NCBI GenBank assembly: GCA_020081605.1
Contig: JAHREC010000005.1
Span: 62,001-126,000, forward strand
Direction of reading: 5' to 3'
Length of the DNA: 64,000 nucleotides
Source of the DNA: Albifimbria verrucaria
Taxonomy: Eukaryota; Ascomycota; Sordariomycetes; Hypocreales; Stachybotryaceae
Positions 54,067 to 64,000 of the stretch are shown in pieces. Positions within the stretch are counted from its first letter, which is position 1. The number at the start of each line of letters is the position of its first letter. A program made the translations under genes and the position numbers. The notes below the pieces were generated by a model. The model saw nothing but the letters and a program-made list of their open reading frames with translations, was not told where the DNA came from and did no database searches.

Positions 54067-55036
54067 CGACTGCTAATAGACTTGTGACCAGAAGGCAATG
54101 GTTGGTGAACAAGAGCAATGCAGAGTAGAACAGAGCGCAAAGGACAATTCGATGTCTTGGTACTAAAAATCGTGGAATGTCATCAGCCCCAACACCCCTT
54201 TGGCTCTTTTCCTTCACTACTTGCAAACAGAACTGGTAGAGGTAAATAGGACGTACCGTGGTTATTACAGCGTATGACAACACGGTTAACCGCGACCAAG
54301 TTGGGCCAATTTGGTCAGCCTAGAACCATTTAATTGGAGGATCGGGCTAGGGTGGAACGCAAGGCACCGATCGACAAGGGCGATCGTAGGCAGGCTGTGT
54401 CGATAATCGTGCGAAGCCGCTTATGGAAACAAAGTGATGTGCATCGGAAACAGACAAGTCAGAATGAAGTTATGGGAACAGAGCCTTGTCGGTTGAGGTG
54501 CAAGAAGGGGGTAGCAAGAGGAAGAGAAGTAGAGGGTGGAGGACAAGAGATAAAATACTGGGGGTTGAGCCAAACCAGCGGGTGCTATTTGCGTCCTGCC
54601 TGTCCATCCATCCCCACCCACCCACACATACCCTCCTGTCTCATGCCTGAAAGACACCTACTTTGTGGGAAAAAGCAAAGGGTGGTAGTGAGGGGATGGG
54701 CCTTGGGAAGGAAAAAGTAAAACTCACCGCCATCCAGCCGAGCACACAGCTGACATATGAAAAGGAAAGGACCTGAATCATGCCCAATATGAGGTCATTT
54801 ATGCACCGTATCCCGAGTACGTCCTCTGTTTCTTTTTGTGTCTGCTTTTGACATCATTTTCTTTCTTCCTGATGCCACCACCTACCAGCCGCACCGTGTG
54901 CATCCTGTCCATCGTCTTTTCTTTTCCCTTTTACCACTATTGGCATCTTGCTTTTGCTAACACTAAGAATCAGCAGACCGAATTTGTTGCCTTATCTACA
55001 AAGTGTCGACGTAGGATTGAGCATGGCGTGGTATTG
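54067..55036. other. Upstream region of the transcription factor-like gene
   Basis: This would contain the promoter of the minus-strand gene. The 128-codon plus frame (54,334-54,720) is arginine- and glycine-rich without motifs and is probably non-coding. Pyrimidine-rich stretches occur near 54,600 and 54,830-54,940. I see no defined regulatory site. Confidence 0.4.
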
Positions 55037-55294
55037 TACACTCTAATCCCTGTTTAATTGTCACGAACTCCAGTACCGACAGGGATTCTATTGGTTAGAT
55101 AGACATCCTCAGTCACTTGGAAATTTAACATTATAAAAAATTTTAAAAATTTATTAACTTCTAAGTATTATAAATAATATTTTGCTGTTGATTTTATATA
55201 ATCCTAAGTAGTATTTGCTGATATTTGATCGAAAAACTGCTAGGGTCCTTGTCGGGACTTACGCCACTGACAATTAAACAGAGATTAGAGTGTA
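55037..55294. mobile_element. MITE with 26-bp terminal inverted repeats and TA target duplication
   Basis: Ends at 55,038-55,063 (ACACTCTAATCCCTGTTTAA and on) and 55,268-55,293 are reverse complements with one mismatch, a C/T difference. A TA dinucleotide lies at each outer edge, as left by Tc1/mariner-pogo transposases. The interior is non-coding, and 55,120-55,215 is conspicuously AT-rich, as if RIP-mutated. Length 258 bp including TA. It is probably mobilised by a transposase encoded elsewhere. Confidence 0.75.
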
Positions 55295-56629
55295 TGGCTG
55301 ACCCCAACACCTACTCAGAGCAAAGGGAGAGCTTTACTCAAAGAGCGAATTGAGTTAGCTACTTTTCAGCCTTCATACAAGATTCGATGGGTTGCAGTTC
55401 CATCTGACCAGGATCAATGCCCTCGTACCATATCATTATGGAATTTGAGAGTCTGGGTGTCGGGAAGAGCTTAGGATGGCAACCTCGCTGCACCCTTAGT
55501 CATCATCTTTCAGTCGCAGATGTGAGTCGCGAATTCAGTAAGCTAGCCATATTTCGGTATCGGGATTTTCGCTTATGCACGATTGAACGTAGGCTCAAAA
55601 ACAGGGCGCTGAGAATGTAAAACCCCACATTTTAGCGCTATCTGTTTACTTAAAGCACACCTTCTAACCACTGTTGTCAACATCCTTGCCAATGCTTTCG
55701 GTTTGGTAAGTCAGGGAGGGGGAGGCGGAGTTTCCGGCCCCTGTGATGCACGCCCTCCTAGTCCTCTCTCGTTCTGCGGTCCGTTCAGTAGACGTCCACC
55801 AGCACAAGCCGCCTAAGTCGCTCTTCTGCTGGTTACAGCCGTGCCTACTCTGCTCTGGGGCTCTCGATCTTCCAGAGCTCATTACAGCCTATAAATCACC
55901 CTACCTGTCCTGATGCATGACCTACACCACCTGTAAAAGCTGTCGTTTGTCCCCGCCGTTGGATTGAATAGACAGCTCGGACGGATGTCGACAAGAGGCG
56001 GCCTTTTGCTGAACTTATTGGAACTCGTTGCTGAGTAGACATGTTATGTTGCAGCACTGGTAGTAGGGCTGCGTCCGTTAGGCCTGTTGCAATGGAGGCG
56101 GATCATTATCGAGGTTGGCTTCATGCATGCTCAGCCCCTGTCATACATAACTATCAGATCGAAGAAGAGGATACAATGAATTGTGTGAGGGGTTTCGGCC
56201 TAAAAGCCAGAAAACATGTTTGTGTGCCAAAAGCCCTAGAATTTTTGCAATCCATGTCATTGTTGTGACCCAAATACCAGCTGCAAATCTCATCCGCAAC
56301 AAAATTGCGGGACACAGGAGGCTGATGATAAGAACCTTGACTTCCTACCTGGCTACATGGTCAGTATGTTTTCTTTCGAGCCGGTGGTATTGAAAAATGA
56401 GACCGCCATGCCTCCTTTCCACTTTCAGAAACATGCATGGATGTTTCGTTCGCAAGGCTCGATTACACCTTCGGCAGCAGGCCGCTGCTCTGCGAGCCAC
56501 AGTGGCCAGTTTTCGTTAGGCAGAAGCATGTAACACCACAAATTGCATCGCCTCCTTTCCGACGTGTCCCTGCCTTCTTGCCTTCTCTTGCCTAACTCTC
56601 AACAACATGCAATACAAACAGCTTCAAAC
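55295..56629. other. Ordinary-GC stretch, no recognised gene
   Basis: Only short open frames (up to 75 codons) without motifs. No RNA gene or repeat recognised. Confidence 0.4.
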
Positions 56630-56937
56630 GGTCTTTAATACATGGTCGAGCACCCACTTCCTCGATAACTGACCACGTTACTCCATTCTTTATTCGGGCA
56701 TGGACACTCTCACAAGAGCACTTCATGGACGGCTCGTCAGAATGGAGCGGGGTCGTGCCGAAAGTTCCTTCTGGCGTCGGCACCTGCTAGTCTTCCATGC
56801 CTATCTATGACTACGGTGCAAACATCGAGATCCTAATGCACCCGGCGTTGCCAACGATCTTTAATACATGGTCGAGCACCTACTTCCTCGATAGTTGGCC
56901 GCGTTAATCCATTCTTTGCTTGGGCGAATGGAGAAGA
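56630..56937 (+). repeat. Diverged direct repeat of a coding-like segment
   Basis: Unit 1 (56,630-56,700) and unit 2 (56,857-56,937) share ctttaatacatggtcgagca and continue alike, with differences that are mostly transitions. In one plus frame both read SLIHGRAPTSSI, then a PFF segment. A further shared word, cacttcatggacggct, occurs at 56,719-56,734 and 57,136-57,151 at unequal distance, so the original repeat was longer and later disrupted. Confidence 0.7.
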
Positions 56938-56992
56938 GGCCATGGGTTCACATCGGAATGCTAAACATCTTCTGCTGCTAGGCTAGCTTTAG

Positions 56993-57538
56993 GTGCCAGG
57001 TCTTCCTACCCGCGACGACCTGGAAACCAAGTACATACTTGCTACCTATTATTTTTGCCCTCGCCCCGACAACTCCTCTCTTAGAACAGAATGCTTACAT
57101 GAAGCTATCAAGGACGCATGGGCATTCTTCTAACAGCACTTCATGGACGGCTGGTCAAAGCTCAATCGAGAGAAGGATAAGTTAGACGTCGACGAGGACA
57201 GTGGCGACGAGGACATGCTACGAGGATGAGCCGGGCAGCTATGGCAGCCAGGCCGGCGCTCCGGTGGCGTCTGGTCAAGCATAAGACCACATAACACCAA
57301 CTGGCTCCGATCCGACATGTCGCCGGCTCCTGGCGCCGCCGGATCTTCTCGTGGCCCGGTGTATGGCGCACAGGCCAATGCGGCTTACGACAAGATGATC
57401 CGCGAGAGCGAGGGTCCACGGAAGCTGGACGAGGAGCTGTCGGCAAAGTTTCGACTCAATAATATATCGACCGTGTCGTATGCCCTCGCTGTCAATGGAG
57501 GCGATGGCACAGAGGTTACAGAGGGCGAAGTTGAGTGA
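56993..57538 (+). pseudogene. Relic coding segment with two in-frame stops (unknown family)
   Basis: One plus frame gives a continuous protein-like reading over about 180 codons: DDLETKYILATYYFCPRPDN, HEAIKDAWAFF, QHFMDGWSKLNREKDKLDVD, GDEDMLRG, YGAQANAAYDKMIRESEG and LDEELSAKFRLNNISTVSYA. It is broken only by TAA at 57,131-57,133 and TGA at 57,227-57,229, and ends at a TGA at 57,536-57,538. An acidic patch follows a Lys/Asp-rich helix-like part. The segment 57,648-57,899 in another frame (GDERLCYNRPDGTYRVCVP) may be its continuation. No family recognised. Confidence 0.45.
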
Positions 57539-58379
57539 AGTGGGAAGATCAGGTGTCTGCTGATCGATCGCAACCAGATCGCAAGAGAATACAGGCGAAC
57601 ACGAAACTACCCGTTCTACTTGCAGGCATTTCGCCCATTCTACGATAATGTCTCCTCCAGAGAACCACCAGCCTTCCTCCATTCACTTCTCTCGGCCGTG
57701 CAGGGCAATATTAGCATGGACAACGACAGCGCCAACGTGCTGTCGCTCGGGTATTCACAACGGAGTGAGTCGTGTGGCACGGCGCAAGCGACGTGCTGGC
57801 GACGAAAGATTATGCTACAACAGGCCAGACGGCACCTATAGAGTATGCGTGCCCTATGGTGGCTACGTAGAAGAAGCGGGAGCGGGCCCTGCGTATTAGC
57901 CGCGGGCAGAAGATGGCCGATACACCGGAGGAATCGACGGCATTCGTGAGGAGTGCTGCTAGCTCCACGTAGCGATTGAGGCGAGCTAGGTGCCGTACTG
58001 CCTGGAGCAGGTCGTGTCCTCAATACCTTCAGGCTGCTGCCCTGAAACGGAACATTTGACACCGTACGACGCAGGATCTTCCAGCTGATACGCTTCTTGG
58101 GCCACGGATGTGAGTCATACACTCACATGCTCAGGTCCATCCCCATCGATGTTTTGCCTACGATTTCCAGCGCCTACGCGCGCCTTTTTCAAGCTCGCTC
58201 TCGCTGAGAGGAAGAACCGGTACACGAAGGGCTACGTATTGACATTAATCCCTCGTTGTTGTCTAGCTTTTTGGACATATGGGCACGCCTCCTATATAAA
58301 ACACATATGTGGAATACTCGATCCACCTAATAAAGTGTTGCCCTTGTACTCCATATGGCATAGTCCTCGAGAGTCGCCA

Positions 58380-58860
58380 TAATCGATCGTCTCAGGCGCC
58401 ACATCTTCTCAAGGTTCGAACGACACCTGCCAAAGCGCGTACTCGAGCCGCTCAACACAATCGACTGCCTCCGAACGCGAGGATGGCGTTACATAGATCC
58501 CCGTACTGGATCTAGATCGCCTGGGCATGCTCGACGTGTCGAAATGGCCACGGCCTGGCGAATCAGGCCGACTGTTGCTCCTGGATATAGCCGAGCTCGG
58601 GAACCACTACGGCGAGCATATCGCCTCGAGCCGTGAAGGTGAGTTGCTGCTGGCCAAGATGGGCCACGAAGCCTTCTTACGCTCCCAAGGCGTGGCCCAG
58701 CTCGTGAGGGTACTGTTCGAGGACCTTTGGGTGCCGCAGGCACGGGCGTTCGTAACCCGTTGACACCTGCGCAAGGTCGGACCAATGGACGAGGCGGACC
58801 TACCCATCTCCCGAGGGCGATCGAGGCATGCGATGCGACTGTTGGAGAATGGGACTAATC
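58380..58860 (+). pseudogene. Relic coding segment with one frame change and one stop (unknown family)
   Basis: Plus strand. IDRLRRHIFSRFERHLPKRV to WRYIDPR (58,382-58,495) is followed, after a frame change near 58,500, by LDLDRLGMLDVSKWPRPGES, LLLLDIAELGNHYGEH, LLAKMGHEAFLRSQGVAQLV and FEDLWVPQARAF, then a TGA at 58,761-58,763 and HLRKVGPMDEADLPISRG in the same frame. The two pieces join sensibly across the break. It may belong to the same lost gene as the relic at 56,993. No family recognised. Confidence 0.45.
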
Positions 58861-58879
58861 TAAGGACGCCTCCGCCTGG

Positions 58880-59263
58880 ATGTCGTTAGAATTGTTGATG
58901 GAGGGACTGTCGGCAGTTTCGCCTAGTCTCGGCAAAGAATTCTTGAACATCCATACACGGTACGACTGCGTTGTAGACATGATCCGTGTGGCTAGTGGGA
59001 ACAGCTGGGAATCGCTGACACCAAAGGGTTCGACTTGGCCGCATATGCTGTATGTGGCACCGAGCAGATGGCATGAAACTTCAAGCACAACCAGCGTGAG
59101 TGAACAGAACTGGGCGAGTCTACTCCCAAACCCATCAACCTTCCTTCTATGCCCATTAATCTTGTTGCAGAGGGCCCGGCTTCGTTGTCATCGTCATTAC
59201 TCTAAACCCCTACGCTCATTAAGCCCGATAAAAACACTAGGCGGCTTCGAGGAGCCCGGCTAG
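58880..59263 (+). CDS. Unrecognised 127-codon open frame
   Basis: Begins MSLELLMEGLSAVSPSLGKE and stays open to 59,263. The first 70 residues look protein-like; the rest is Ser/Pro/Leu-rich. It lies just after the relic at 58,380-58,860 and may be its tail in another frame. No motif recognised. Confidence 0.25.
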   Translation: MSLELLMEGLSAVSPSLGKEFLNIHTRYDCVVDMIRVASGNSWESLTPKGSTWPHMLYVAPSRWHETSSTTSVSEQNWASLLPNPSTFLLCPLILLQRARLRCHRHYSKPLRSLSPIKTLGGFEEPG

Positions 59264-61465
59264 AACGAGAAACCCTTTGGTTTTGCAAAACTTTTTTATC
59301 CAGCCCTTCCAAACAAGGAATGCGCCTCTAATCCAGCCGCACAATCCATACCTGAAATGTCAACCCCGGAAGGGGAGATGTCGTTACAGGTTAATTATTG
59401 TCCGCTCAAACATGTTAGTATTCCCAACTAGGAAAACCAATCTACTGGTCTCTAGGATTACCGTATTGAGTGCCTACAGGCCGCGACGAATATCAGAATA
59501 AAGCCTGCGACCAATTTGCAAGCACTACTGACATAACCTGCAGCTACGACTTGCGGGTTATGTTAGAACATTGTCTTCTATGGACGGGGATCAGACAATT
59601 TCGTCTCTTGTGAGAGTTTCTACACCTCGCGCTTTATCAGTTTGGCTACAGATGATAGATTGCCATGGCAAGTCGACCTAACAGCCTTTTGAAGATTTTC
59701 ACGTCCTGGCAATACGTCAAAACCTCAACCACCCTATGTTTCAATGACATGCATCTTCAATTAAGGTTCAATTAAGGTGCAGAAATCCAGGAACTTCATT
59801 CTTGATGCAATCAGCTTGTATAGGCTAGATCCTCTTCAAGGATGAGACCTATTAAGAATGTTCTCGAAAGCAATCACCTTTGGCAAGTAATCTCATCCAC
59901 ACACACACTCACGTGCGTCATACAAAACACGTATGTATGAGGCCTTTAGCAGAGCCTGGGTCTTCACTGCCTACGCTGGGCTTGTCGACAGTTCGAAAAG
60001 AATCGATGGACATATTACAAGACCAGAGGAGCCGCAAACGATTTCTCGAACTCTTAGCATGCAGTTGTTTATTACGGAACCGTTCGAGCTGTCTTAGAGC
60101 CTGAGCCCGAGCCAGAAATATGTATTGTTGCATTGCCCTGTCCTGTTCCTTGCCGATTCATGAATCGGCACCTGCGCCGCGCCTACACAGGATATCTTCC
60201 ACCATTTTTTAGCAACTCGAGTCAACAACGAGCCTGAGATGCTTACTCCCCAGCAGCTCATCTACGCCGAGGATGTCGACTCGATAAAGAACCCAAGGTT
60301 GAGACAGTGCTGTCTAGGCCCCCTGGCCTACACATACACCATCATTGGGCATGTTGAGCCAGTGACCGAGACTGAGCTGGAGCCGATTCTATCCAATCTA
60401 GGTTCACCAAGAATATTGAGTCCGTGGCTGAGCCCTAGCCGTTACCCACTATTTCTCAATGCCCGTTCATTGTATCGGGATGTCGTGCCTATCTTGGAGT
60501 TAATTGTGCTGCCGCTGATCCTAGCACTTTCGACAATCGCTGCCATATATGTCGAGTCTTTTTCCGAACCTGATTTGGTTACTCCGAAATTGGCCCTCTA
60601 CTTCGTCCGCAGCTGAGCAAATTGACGGGGCTTGCAAAAAGCAGCCAACCCTGGAACTCACAACTATCGCGACAATGCCGTCGAGCAAATTTATCTGCCG
60701 GAGCAGAACCCAAGGCAATGTCGTTGGCCAACTCCACAACATCATTGGGGTCATTGATCCTGTGGCCGTGCCATCGCTTGTACCATTGACCTTGTCGGCT
60801 ATTATGGGACAGTTATAAAACTAACAGAGCTCTAAGCAAGACCACAGCTTTGCGCCGAATAATTCGACACGCTTCCAGTTCAGCCTCGAAGCCTTTGAAG
60901 GGAGGCCTTCACTTTGCCTGGAGATATAGATGCCTGGTTCCTGGGACCATATTCGCTTCATTGCTGCGGACGAGACCGAGCGGTCATTCGAATCCTGTCA
61001 GCAGTTGAGGCGTTGAAGCATATATTAATCGACACCGATGCTCGTGTTAAGCGCGAATAAGCTACACCCCGTGACATATCATGGTGCTCACATTTCTTTG
61101 AATACTGATGCGAGACGTCGAACAAGGAATTAACAACCCCGGACCAATGAAGAGGTTTAATCATCAAAGGGACGATGGAAGATGAACTTTCGAATGAGCA
61201 CGAGGCATCCGCCATCTGTGGAAAGGACGTAAAACAGGTCGGTATAATAGCAACCCTGCAGATACCCCTTTCTTTGTTTACACAGTGTCAATAATGTTGT
61301 GAATTCACGCTTACTAACCGGATTAAAGGTCGGCGCGAATATCCATGTGTGTTTATGTCACCAGCGCAACAGGTCTGGTTTGAGCTGGATCCTTGATGGT
61401 AAAAATTAACTTATCACTTGCTACAGAGGTGGTTGTCTTTCCATATTGGCAAGTATTGACGGGAT
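59264..61465. other. Ordinary-GC stretch, no recognised gene
   Basis: The longest frame is 60,239-60,616 (125 codons, with a hydrophobic C-terminal part), without known motifs. A short tandem word caattaaggt occurs twice near 59,757-59,780. Nothing else is identifiable. Confidence 0.4.
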
Positions 61466-62476
61466 ATGTTCACCTTCGTTAATCATGCGGGTCGTCCCCA
61501 TAGGCCTAAAAGGTTGAAGTTGAATAAGGAAGATGAGGATAAACTCGCCGCATATGTTAAATCCATTGAGCAAGCTGGCTTTGGCATCCCGTATAACACA
61601 ATTCGGCGCCTGAATGTTGAAAATGCCATTTCTGGATTCTCTGACAACTGGTTCTCGAATTTCCGCCACCGACACAAACTCAAACGCCCTACAGGCCGCA
61701 GTGATACCGAGGAGGCGGCCAGGCGTCTCGAAGCTATGACTGCTTCAATGGACGTCCACAAATCAGAATTCTGGAAAGTGGACAAGTTTGGATTCGGTTA
61801 TGCTCGTGAAATTGATGGGGCGATAAGCATTGAGATGGGACAAGTTGAAGGTCGCGGAACCTCTGACTCCACGGATCATGCATTGACCTTCATTGTCGCA
61901 GATAGTGCTGCTGGGGATTCAGCAGCCCCTCAGATTACCTCTCGGTTCTGGCAAACCAAGGCTCTCACTTTCAAGGAGGATAATGTTTGTTTCACTCGAT
62001 TCGGCGACAATCCCGGGTTGGATTGGGCTATCCATTTCAATGAAGCATCCTGGAAATTGTCGGCTAGAGCTAGGAGTACAGGTATGACGTTTGAGAAGTG
62101 GTTTGGCTGCACCTCAAGGCTAGAGGATCTCGAAACAGGAGACAAATTACCGGAACCACCAGTCACGTCACAGCGACACTCACGAATCCATCGAATTTTG
62201 ATTACCCCGGATTTTCCTGAAACAATGGCCTTGGATGTCGTGCAGTATTTCAGTAAATTTGATATCGATATCGCATACTGTCCATCGCATATAGTACTTC
62301 CGTGGCCCATCCCAGTCATTCAAAGCCGACGGCATCTGTTCCCACTAGATGAACACAAAGACAAGCGACCTTCTTCAGTGACATCTCCGATCCTTTTACG
62401 CTACGATTTCATGAAGAAGCTTCAAGGGCACTTAGCAAGCGTATTTTTGTGCAGTATCCCCAAGCTACTTTGTTGA
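61466..62476 (+). CDS. Pogo/Tigger-like (DDE_1) transposase-derived open frame with CENP-B-type HTH
   Basis: 336 codons, ATG-started and intact. Residues about 20-75 (KLNKEDEDKLAAYVKSIEQA, then PYNTIRRL and DNWFSNFRHRHKLKR) resemble the CENP-B/Tc5 helix-turn-helix of pogo-family transposases. A DDE_1-like core seems to follow: VDKFGFG at the place of DE-GF, ASWKLSARARSTGMTFEKW at the place of the S-GWT segment, HRILITPDFPETM at the place of LI-DGH-SH, and AYCPSHIVLPWP at the place of LPPHTSH-LQPLD, where the last aspartate appears lost. An upstream psq-type HTH, common in fungal members, is absent. The enzyme is probably inactive, yet the frame is open for 1 kb, so it may be a recent relic or a domesticated DNA-binding protein. 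The next frame overlaps its last 120 bp in another phase. Confidence 0.5.
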   Translation: MFTFVNHAGRPHRPKRLKLNKEDEDKLAAYVKSIEQAGFGIPYNTIRRLNVENAISGFSDNWFSNFRHRHKLKRPTGRSDTEEAARRLEAMTASMDVHKSEFWKVDKFGFGYAREIDGAISIEMGQVEGRGTSDSTDHALTFIVADSAAGDSAAPQITSRFWQTKALTFKEDNVCFTRFGDNPGLDWAIHFNEASWKLSARARSTGMTFEKWFGCTSRLEDLETGDKLPEPPVTSQRHSRIHRILITPDFPETMALDVVQYFSKFDIDIAYCPSHIVLPWPIPVIQSRRHLFPLDEHKDKRPSSVTSPILLRYDFMKKLQGHLASVFLCSIPKLLC

Positions 62477-63621
62477 CAGGGCAACTGAATTCTCCTTTCT
62501 TTGGCGAGTCTTGGGAATCTCCTCAACCTATCGCATATGTCTCCCAATTTCGTCGTGGATACGACCCTGTCCGGGATACGTTGTCAAATCAGCCAATAAA
62601 CATTGCTGAGTCTGCCAATGTGTCCGTGGAATATGAACTTTATTTGGACAGGCTGGATGTGTTCAAAAGTCTCTCCACGGCCGTGCAAGAGATCGTGGAT
62701 CGGTTCATCAGGGATCACTTCACCATGGACACTCTCCCGCTAGAACAAGAGCCTGCCTGGGACTTCTTAATCGGTTACAAAAGATTCTGTGAGGAGGCTC
62801 TGGGAACACAATATCGTACAGAGTTTCATCCATACTTTCACGCGGCTCCTTCGACAAACTTGCAAGTTGACGAGTGCGATGTCATATCTGCACAGTATAC
62901 AACTGCGTCACATGCCAGCCTCTTGTATGTATTCAAAACACTCTCCACGGCCGTGAGAGATATCGTGGTTGGGTTCACCATGAGCAAGTCTATCTCCCCA
63001 CTAAAACAAGAGCTTGCCCGGGACTTCTTGATCGGTTATGAGAGATTCTGTTACAACGCTTATCGAGCTCATCCATACTCTTACATGACTCCTTCGACAA
63101 ACTTGCAAGTTGACGATTTCGATGACATACTTGCAAACTACACGGCTCCGCCACATGACGGCCTGTTACACCACAAGCGCATACCAATATCAAGGGAAGC
63201 ACAAAAGGAAGCACTACTCATTGGCCAATTGATGTTCAGAGACTCTGATCGTGAAATGATCTGTGATGGAATATACAAGCTACCGTGGGTCTCACGAGCT
63301 GCAAGAAACTTAGACAGACTTATTGAGGAATTAGGCGAAATGGGTTGGCTTGCGTTAAACTACTATGATGTCCAGCGGGATGTAATCGAGATGTTTCCCG
63401 GCTCCAAACCAATGAGGGCCTCCCAAGGTGAGATCATTGTTTTGGAGCCCACAACAAAGGTACAATGCATCATCACGTTGGGCAGCCTAGACTTAGAGAT
63501 AGAGCTGGACTGGCCGGACGGTGAGACGAACGACATTTTGATGCTTGACGGGGAGGTGGCCTTCACAACCACCAAACCAGTCCAGTTCTTGGCAGTATTG
63601 TTCCATATTGCTGCTAGCTGA
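62353..63621 (+). CDS. Unrecognised protein with internal tandem duplication
   Basis: Open for 422 codons to a TGA at 63,619-63,621. There is no ATG before 62,725, so either the start lies in an upstream exon (a good acceptor, cttcttcag, ends at 62,378) or a short product starts there. Two repeats follow each other: 62,659-62,928 and 62,929-63,169, about 90 and 80 residues. Each has VFK-LSTAV--IV, then LIGY-RFC, then a shared PSTNLQVD block. Nucleotide identity is high in blocks (ccttcgacaaacttgcaagt in both), with small indels that keep frame. The C-terminal 150 residues are unique, acidic and end in LAVLFHIAAS. No signal peptide or membrane segment. No family recognised. Frame preservation across the duplication argues that it is, or recently was, a real protein. 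Confidence 0.55.
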   Translation, partial: TQRQATFFSDISDPFTLRFHEEASRALSKRIFVQYPQATLLTGQLNSPFFGESWESPQPIAYVSQFRRGYDPVRDTLSNQPINIAESANVSVEYELYLDRLDVFKSLSTAVQEIVDRFIRDHFTMDTLPLEQEPAWDFLIGYKRFCEEALGTQYRTEFHPYFHAAPSTNLQVDECDVISAQYTTASHASLLYVFKTLSTAVRDIVVGFTMSKSISPLKQELARDFLIGYERFCYNAYRAHPYSYMTPSTNLQVDDFDDILANYTAPPHDGLLHHKRIPISREAQKEALLIGQLMFRDSDREMICDGIYKLPWVSRAARNLDRLIEELGEMGWLALNYYDVQRDVIEMFPGSKPMRASQGEIIVLEPTTKVQCIITLGSLDLEIELDWPDGETNDILMLDGEVAFTTTKPVQFLAVLFHIAAS

Positions 63622-64000
63622 TCGGTCATCTCCTCCTTCGTTGTACTGTTTCATTGGCCAAAACCTGGGAAAGGGGATGCTACCATCTGTAGCAGATTAG
63701 TTGTGGCTATCAGAATGTTTGGCAAGAGCATTACCCATCATGTTTGGTCTTTTAGTTCCTTCGCTAGTTCCTTCCATAACTTTATCGAAACGGCTTCCAG
63801 AATCTGTAGCAGGTCAGATGTGGTTGTGAGAAATGTTAAGTAGATAGTATCACTGGTAATGTTTGCCCCTGCTCCCGCGCTTGGCTGGGTCCCACCAGCG
63901 GGCTTAGTTTCTTGAGACTGTTCCGCCATGATAATATAAGTGCAAGGAGGTACAGACGATGGAGGTGGCGGACACAAAGAGAGTTCCTGCGCAAAGTGAG
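63622..64000. other. Right edge, short degenerate repeat
   Basis: Contains a diverged pair beginning atctgtagcag (63,688 and 63,802), each followed by a gtggttgtga/gtggctatca variant. The possible small minus-strand frame listed separately overlaps it. Confidence 0.35.
63738..63929 (-). CDS. Possible small protein or first exon, 63 codons
   Basis: Minus-strand frame from an ATG at 63,929-63,927: MAEQSQETKPAGGTQPSAGA, then a threonine/leucine stretch and a basic-acidic amphipathic end (LWKELAKELKDQT) at a stop. The polar, Pro/Gly/Ala-rich start followed by a helix is reasonable for a small fungal protein or a first exon, but nothing confirms it. An upstream in-frame ATG (63,977) is also possible. 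Confidence 0.3.
   Translation of the reverse strand: MAEQSQETKPAGGTQPSAGAGANITSDTIYLTFLTTTSDLLQILEAVSIKLWKELAKELKDQT

Noticed and set aside
54334..54720. 128-codon plus-strand frame
   Set aside because: Arg/Gly/Lys-rich without motif, in the likely promoter region of the minus-strand gene.
58425..58450. ggttcgaa-like word resembling a tRNA T-loop
   Set aside because: No matching acceptor, D- or anticodon arms around it.
62449..62451. GTG as the start codon of the duplicated-repeat protein
   Set aside because: GTG starts are not usual for nuclear fungal genes; the frame is open upstream to 62,353 and an upstream exon is more likely.

Overview
The window looks like nuclear DNA of a filamentous ascomycete (Pezizomycotina-type fungus) that has, or had, repeat-induced point mutation (RIP). 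The evidence is a block of about 41 kb with extremely low GC made of retrotransposons in which almost every CpA/TpG has become TpA, a broken gene of a fungal transcription-factor family with short GT-AG introns and CTAAC-type branch sites, and Ty3/gypsy and Tad-like LINE remnants. No bacterial gene organisation, tRNA, rRNA or CRISPR array was seen.

Layout. 1-1,450: ordinary GC, a possible gene end at the left edge and one unrecognised open frame. 1,450-42,330: the AT-rich block, with sharp edges and no genuine protein-coding frame. It is a mosaic of dead transposons. One nearly complete Ty3/gypsy element (family A, 17,110-23,161) has two LTRs of about 185 bp, readable reverse-transcriptase and integrase relics, and a 5-bp target duplication. 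It sits inside an older LINE (15,470-24,282). A paralogous LINE copy at 34,840-38,050 shows the same site without the insertion. A second gypsy-like family (B) has seven LTR copies of about 214 bp, two of which flank 24,283-31,082. LINE copies lie in opposite orientations and form large inverted repeats. Several simple-sequence arrays are present: 57 AATAA units, an 11-bp minisatellite, and a compound AAT/ATT/TTC tract. The block could be an AT-isochore or part of a regional centromere; sequence alone does not decide.

42,330-64,000: ordinary GC but gene-poor and rich in relics. It holds a 19-bp perfect hairpin, a broken coiled-coil protein gene (46,103-48,238), a minus-strand gene with six inferred exons for a fungal-specific transcription factor-like protein (51,089-54,066) with a 1-bp frameshift near its end and no visible Zn2Cys6 cluster, a 258-bp MITE with 26-bp inverted ends, relic coding segments with a local duplication (56.6-59.1 kb), a pogo/CENP-B-like transposase-derived open frame (61,466-62,476), and directly after it an unrecognised frame of about 420 codons with an internal tandem duplication (62,353-63,621).

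The genes do not form an obvious pathway or cluster. The picture is a heterochromatic, transposon-derived block with a decaying flank. The last two open frames and the transcription-factor gene are the parts most likely to still be expressed.
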